DNA of 7,383 bases from Acidobacteriota bacterium (GTDB lineage: Bacteria > Acidobacteriota > Terriglobia > Acidoferrales > UBA7541): assembly GCA_019239815.1 (NCBI GenBank), contig JAFAZL010000110.1, forward strand, positions 1 to 7,383, written 5' to 3'. Positions 5,795 to 7,383 of this stretch are shown here, in pieces (the stretch's first letter is position 1; each line of letters begins with the position of its first letter). The notes beneath the pieces were generated by a model, which did not search any database, had not been told where the DNA came from, and worked only from the letters and a program-made list of their open reading frames with translations. Position numbers and translations under genes: made by a program.

Positions 5795-6406
5795 ATGAAC
5801 AAGCCGACGGAAGAAATCCGGCTCGATGATGGCAAACCGCGTGACGCGAAAACGATTGCGTGTCACATGCGCGAAATCATCAAGGAGATCGGGGAGGATC
5901 CCGATCGAGAGGGATTGCGGAAGACGCCCGAGCGGTTTGAGAAGGCACTGAAGTTTTTGACCAGTGGCTATCACCTGAACGTCGATCATCTGCTGAACGG
6001 TGCGACGTTCAGCGTAGCGTACGACGAGATGGTCGTAGTCAAAGACATCGAGTTTTTCAGTCTCTGCGAGCATCACCTCCTTCCCTTCTTTGGGAAGGCG
6101 CATGTGGCTTATCTGCCGACGAAAAAAGTGATCGGCCTGAGCAAGGTGGCGCGGCTTGTGAATATGTTCGCGCGGAGATTGCAGATCCAGGAACGGATGA
6201 CGAGCCAGATCGCCGAAACGATTCAGGAGAAAATCGCGCCGCAGGGAGTCGGCGTGATTATCGAGGCGCGCCACTTGTGCATGCAGATGCGCGGCGTCGA
6301 GAAGCAGCATGGCCAGGCGGTGACGAGCGCGATGCTGGGCGAATTTCGCACGAACAAGCAAACGCGCGATGAGTTTCTGGCGCTCGTCCGAAACCGCAAG
6401 GGTTAG
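5795..6406 (+). CDS. folE: GTP cyclohydrolase I (type IA)
   Basis: This 203-residue enzyme converts GTP to 7,8-dihydroneopterin triphosphate and formate, the first step of folate, biopterin and queuosine-type pterin synthesis in the cytoplasm. The zinc ligands of FolE are all visible: Cys91 and His94 in [12 protein letters not shown] (89-100), and Cys162 in [10 protein letters not shown] (158-167). Other hallmarks are [12 protein letters not shown] (37-48), [15 protein letters not shown] (103-117), [13 protein letters not shown] (128-140) and [12 protein letters not shown] (167-178). The length and motifs are those of an ordinary zinc-dependent FolE, not the FolE2 form. It is the last gene of a tight group with two PTPS-type enzymes that use its product, so this copy is likely dedicated to their pathway, though it could also serve folate synthesis. 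A 160-bp gap with a nested hairpin follows. Confidence 0.97.
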   Translation: MNKPTEEIRLDDGKPRDAKTIACHMREIIKEIGEDPDREGLRKTPERFEKALKFLTSGYHLNVDHLLNGATFSVAYDEMVVVKDIEFFSLCEHHLLPFFGKAHVAYLPTKKVIGLSKVARLVNMFARRLQIQERMTSQIAETIQEKIAPQGVGVIIEARHLCMQMRGVEKQHGQAVTSAMLGEFRTNKQTRDEFLALVRNRKG

Positions 6407-6421
6407 AAGTCTTCAACAGGG

Positions 6422-6472
6422 GTGGAGCGCCACTGCAGCCGGTCATAGGCTGGCCCAGCGCCGCTCTTCCAC
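6422..6472 (+). other. Nested inverted repeat downstream of folE (possible 3' structure or terminator)
   Basis: Two alternative outer pairings enclose one inner hairpin. GTGGAGCG (6422-6429) pairs with CGCT and CCAC (6462-6465, 6469-6472) across a 3-base bulge, or GCGC (6427-6430) pairs with GCGC (6458-6461). Inside lies CAGCC/GGCTG (6436-6440 with 6448-6452) around a 7-base loop. No run of T follows, so it is not a standard intrinsic terminator. Its position 16 bases after the folE stop suggests a transcript-end or stabilising structure. The rest of the gap up to 6566 shows no gene and no convincing promoter. Confidence 0.35.
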
Positions 6473-6566
6473 TCGTTTCACGAATACCAAGAAGCGGAAT
6501 TTCACCGCAGCCCCACACTTGCCTGTAATCTAAGGCTGTGTTCAACTCGGGCGCACGAAGTGACGC

Positions 6567-7383
6567 ATGATTGGGCGAGCGATCTCCCACTACTCCATCA
6601 CGGAAAAACTGGGCGAAGGCGGGATGGGCGTCGTATACCGCGCGCATGATCTGACGCTGCGGCGCGACGTGGCGCTGAAGTTTTTGACGCTCGACCGACT
6701 CGAAAAAGACCCTCAAGCCCGCGAAAAAGTGCTGCGCGAGGCGCAGACCATCTCGGCGCTGAATCACCCCAATATCTGCACGATCTATGAAATCGGCGAG
6801 GACGACGGCCAGCCGTACATCGCGATGGAGTTTGTCGAGGGCCATTCGCTGATGCAGGAGGTACTGACCGGACCGCTTTCTGCCGATGTGATCGTTCGCT
6901 ACGGGATGCAGTTGGCGGACGCACTGGCGCACGCACACGAACGCGGCATCATTCATCGTGACCTGAAATCGGGAAACGTATGGGTCACGCCGTCGGGGCG
7001 GCTGAAGTTGCTGGACTTCGGGCTGTCGCAACGCGTTGTCCAGCAAAACACCGGCGATGACACAACAAAGTTCGACGGCGCCTGGGACGACCAACACGCA
7101 GTAACCGGAACGCTGGCTTACATGGCGCCAGAGATATTGCGGGGCCAGGAAGCCGATGCGCGCAGCGATGTGTGGGCGCTGGGCGTCGTGCTGTATGAAA
7201 TGGCGACGGGCAAACGCCCCTTTCGAGGCTCGACAGCGTATGAATTAAGCGCCTCGATTCTGCGCGAGTCTCTCCCACCGATCGTGCCTGCGGTGCCTCC
7301 GGTTCTCCAGGCTGTAATCGAGAAGTGTCTCGATAAGGATCCATCGCAGAGATATCGATCGGGCGGCGAAGTGCGCGCCGCGC
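6567..7383 (+). CDS. Eukaryotic-like serine/threonine protein kinase (3'-truncated by window edge)
   Basis: The frame is open from ATG 6567 through the last base, giving 272 visible residues that are almost entirely a Hanks-type kinase domain. The glycine loop is GEGGMGVV (16-23). The ATP-anchoring lysine is Lys38 (VALKFL), with its partner Glu58 (LREAQ). The catalytic loop is HRDLKSGN with Asp132 and Asn137. The magnesium motif is Asp150-Phe-Gly. The activation segment ends in GTLAYMAPE (181-189), and the later helix has SDVWALGVVLYEM (200-212). The HRD arginine marks it as an RD kinase. The activation segment is somewhat long, with an acidic, Thr-containing insert at 159-178. The part beyond residue 272 is missing; relatives in this phylum often continue into a membrane segment and TPR, WD40 or beta-propeller repeats. 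The ribosome binding site is weak (GAAGTGA at 6557-6563). The kinase is probably unrelated to the pterin genes. Confidence 0.93.
   Translation, partial: MIGRAISHYSITEKLGEGGMGVVYRAHDLTLRRDVALKFLTLDRLEKDPQAREKVLREAQTISALNHPNICTIYEIGEDDGQPYIAMEFVEGHSLMQEVLTGPLSADVIVRYGMQLADALAHAHERGIIHRDLKSGNVWVTPSGRLKLLDFGLSQRVVQQNTGDDTTKFDGAWDDQHAVTGTLAYMAPEILRGQEADARSDVWALGVVLYEMATGKRPFRGSTAYELSASILRESLPPIVPAVPPVLQAVIEKCLDKDPSQRYRSGGEVRAA

Noticed and set aside
6519..6547. Promoter for the kinase gene (TTGCCT then TCAACT)
   Set aside because: The elements match consensus at only about 4 and 3 of 6 positions, no better than expected by chance.
6258..7344. Long open frames on the minus strand across folE and the kinase gene
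   Set aside because: They are Arg-rich, motif-free shadows of strongly supported plus-strand genes with full catalytic motifs.

Overview
The window looks like a chromosomal stretch of a soil-type Acidobacteriota (Terriglobia-like) bacterium. This is inferred from three things: moderately high GC, a gluconate-2-dehydrogenase-subunit-3/GMC oxidoreductase pair next to a sugar isomerase, and a soluble-N-terminus Ser/Thr kinase of the HRDLKSGN type common in that phylum. No rRNA, tRNA, insertion sequence, CRISPR array or phage gene was seen. Almost all the DNA is coding, and no gap reaches 300 bases.

Region 1 (1-2967, + strand) is an apparent operon. It holds the 3' part of a TIM-barrel sugar isomerase/epimerase, a Tat-signal small subunit of the gluconate 2-dehydrogenase subunit 3 family, and a 556-residue FAD-dependent GMC oxidoreductase with a four-cysteine cluster. 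The oxidoreductase has no export signal of its own and probably leaves the cytoplasm with the small subunit. Together the genes suggest periplasmic oxidation of a sugar or glycoside followed by isomerase-type processing. The substrate cannot be read from the sequence.

Region 2 (3060-3602, - strand) is a single membrane-anchored TlpA/ResA-type thioredoxin, convergent with region 1. It is divergent from region 3, and the 102-bp gap between them contains an AT-rich -10 element readable on both strands.

Region 3 (3705-6406, + strand) has four co-oriented genes: a membrane-attached family 2 glycosyltransferase, two different 6-pyruvoyl-tetrahydropterin-synthase-type enzymes in tandem (overlapping by ATGA), and GTP cyclohydrolase I (folE). 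FolE makes dihydroneopterin triphosphate, the substrate of the PTPS enzymes, so the last three genes form a coherent pterin cassette. Both PTPS copies have the C-x5-HGH spacing of the biopterin-type enzyme and all expected catalytic residues. This duplication is the most interesting part of the window.

Region 4 (6567-7383, + strand) is the N-terminal kinase domain of a eukaryotic-like Ser/Thr kinase that runs off the window. It is separated from folE by 160 bp containing a nested hairpin.
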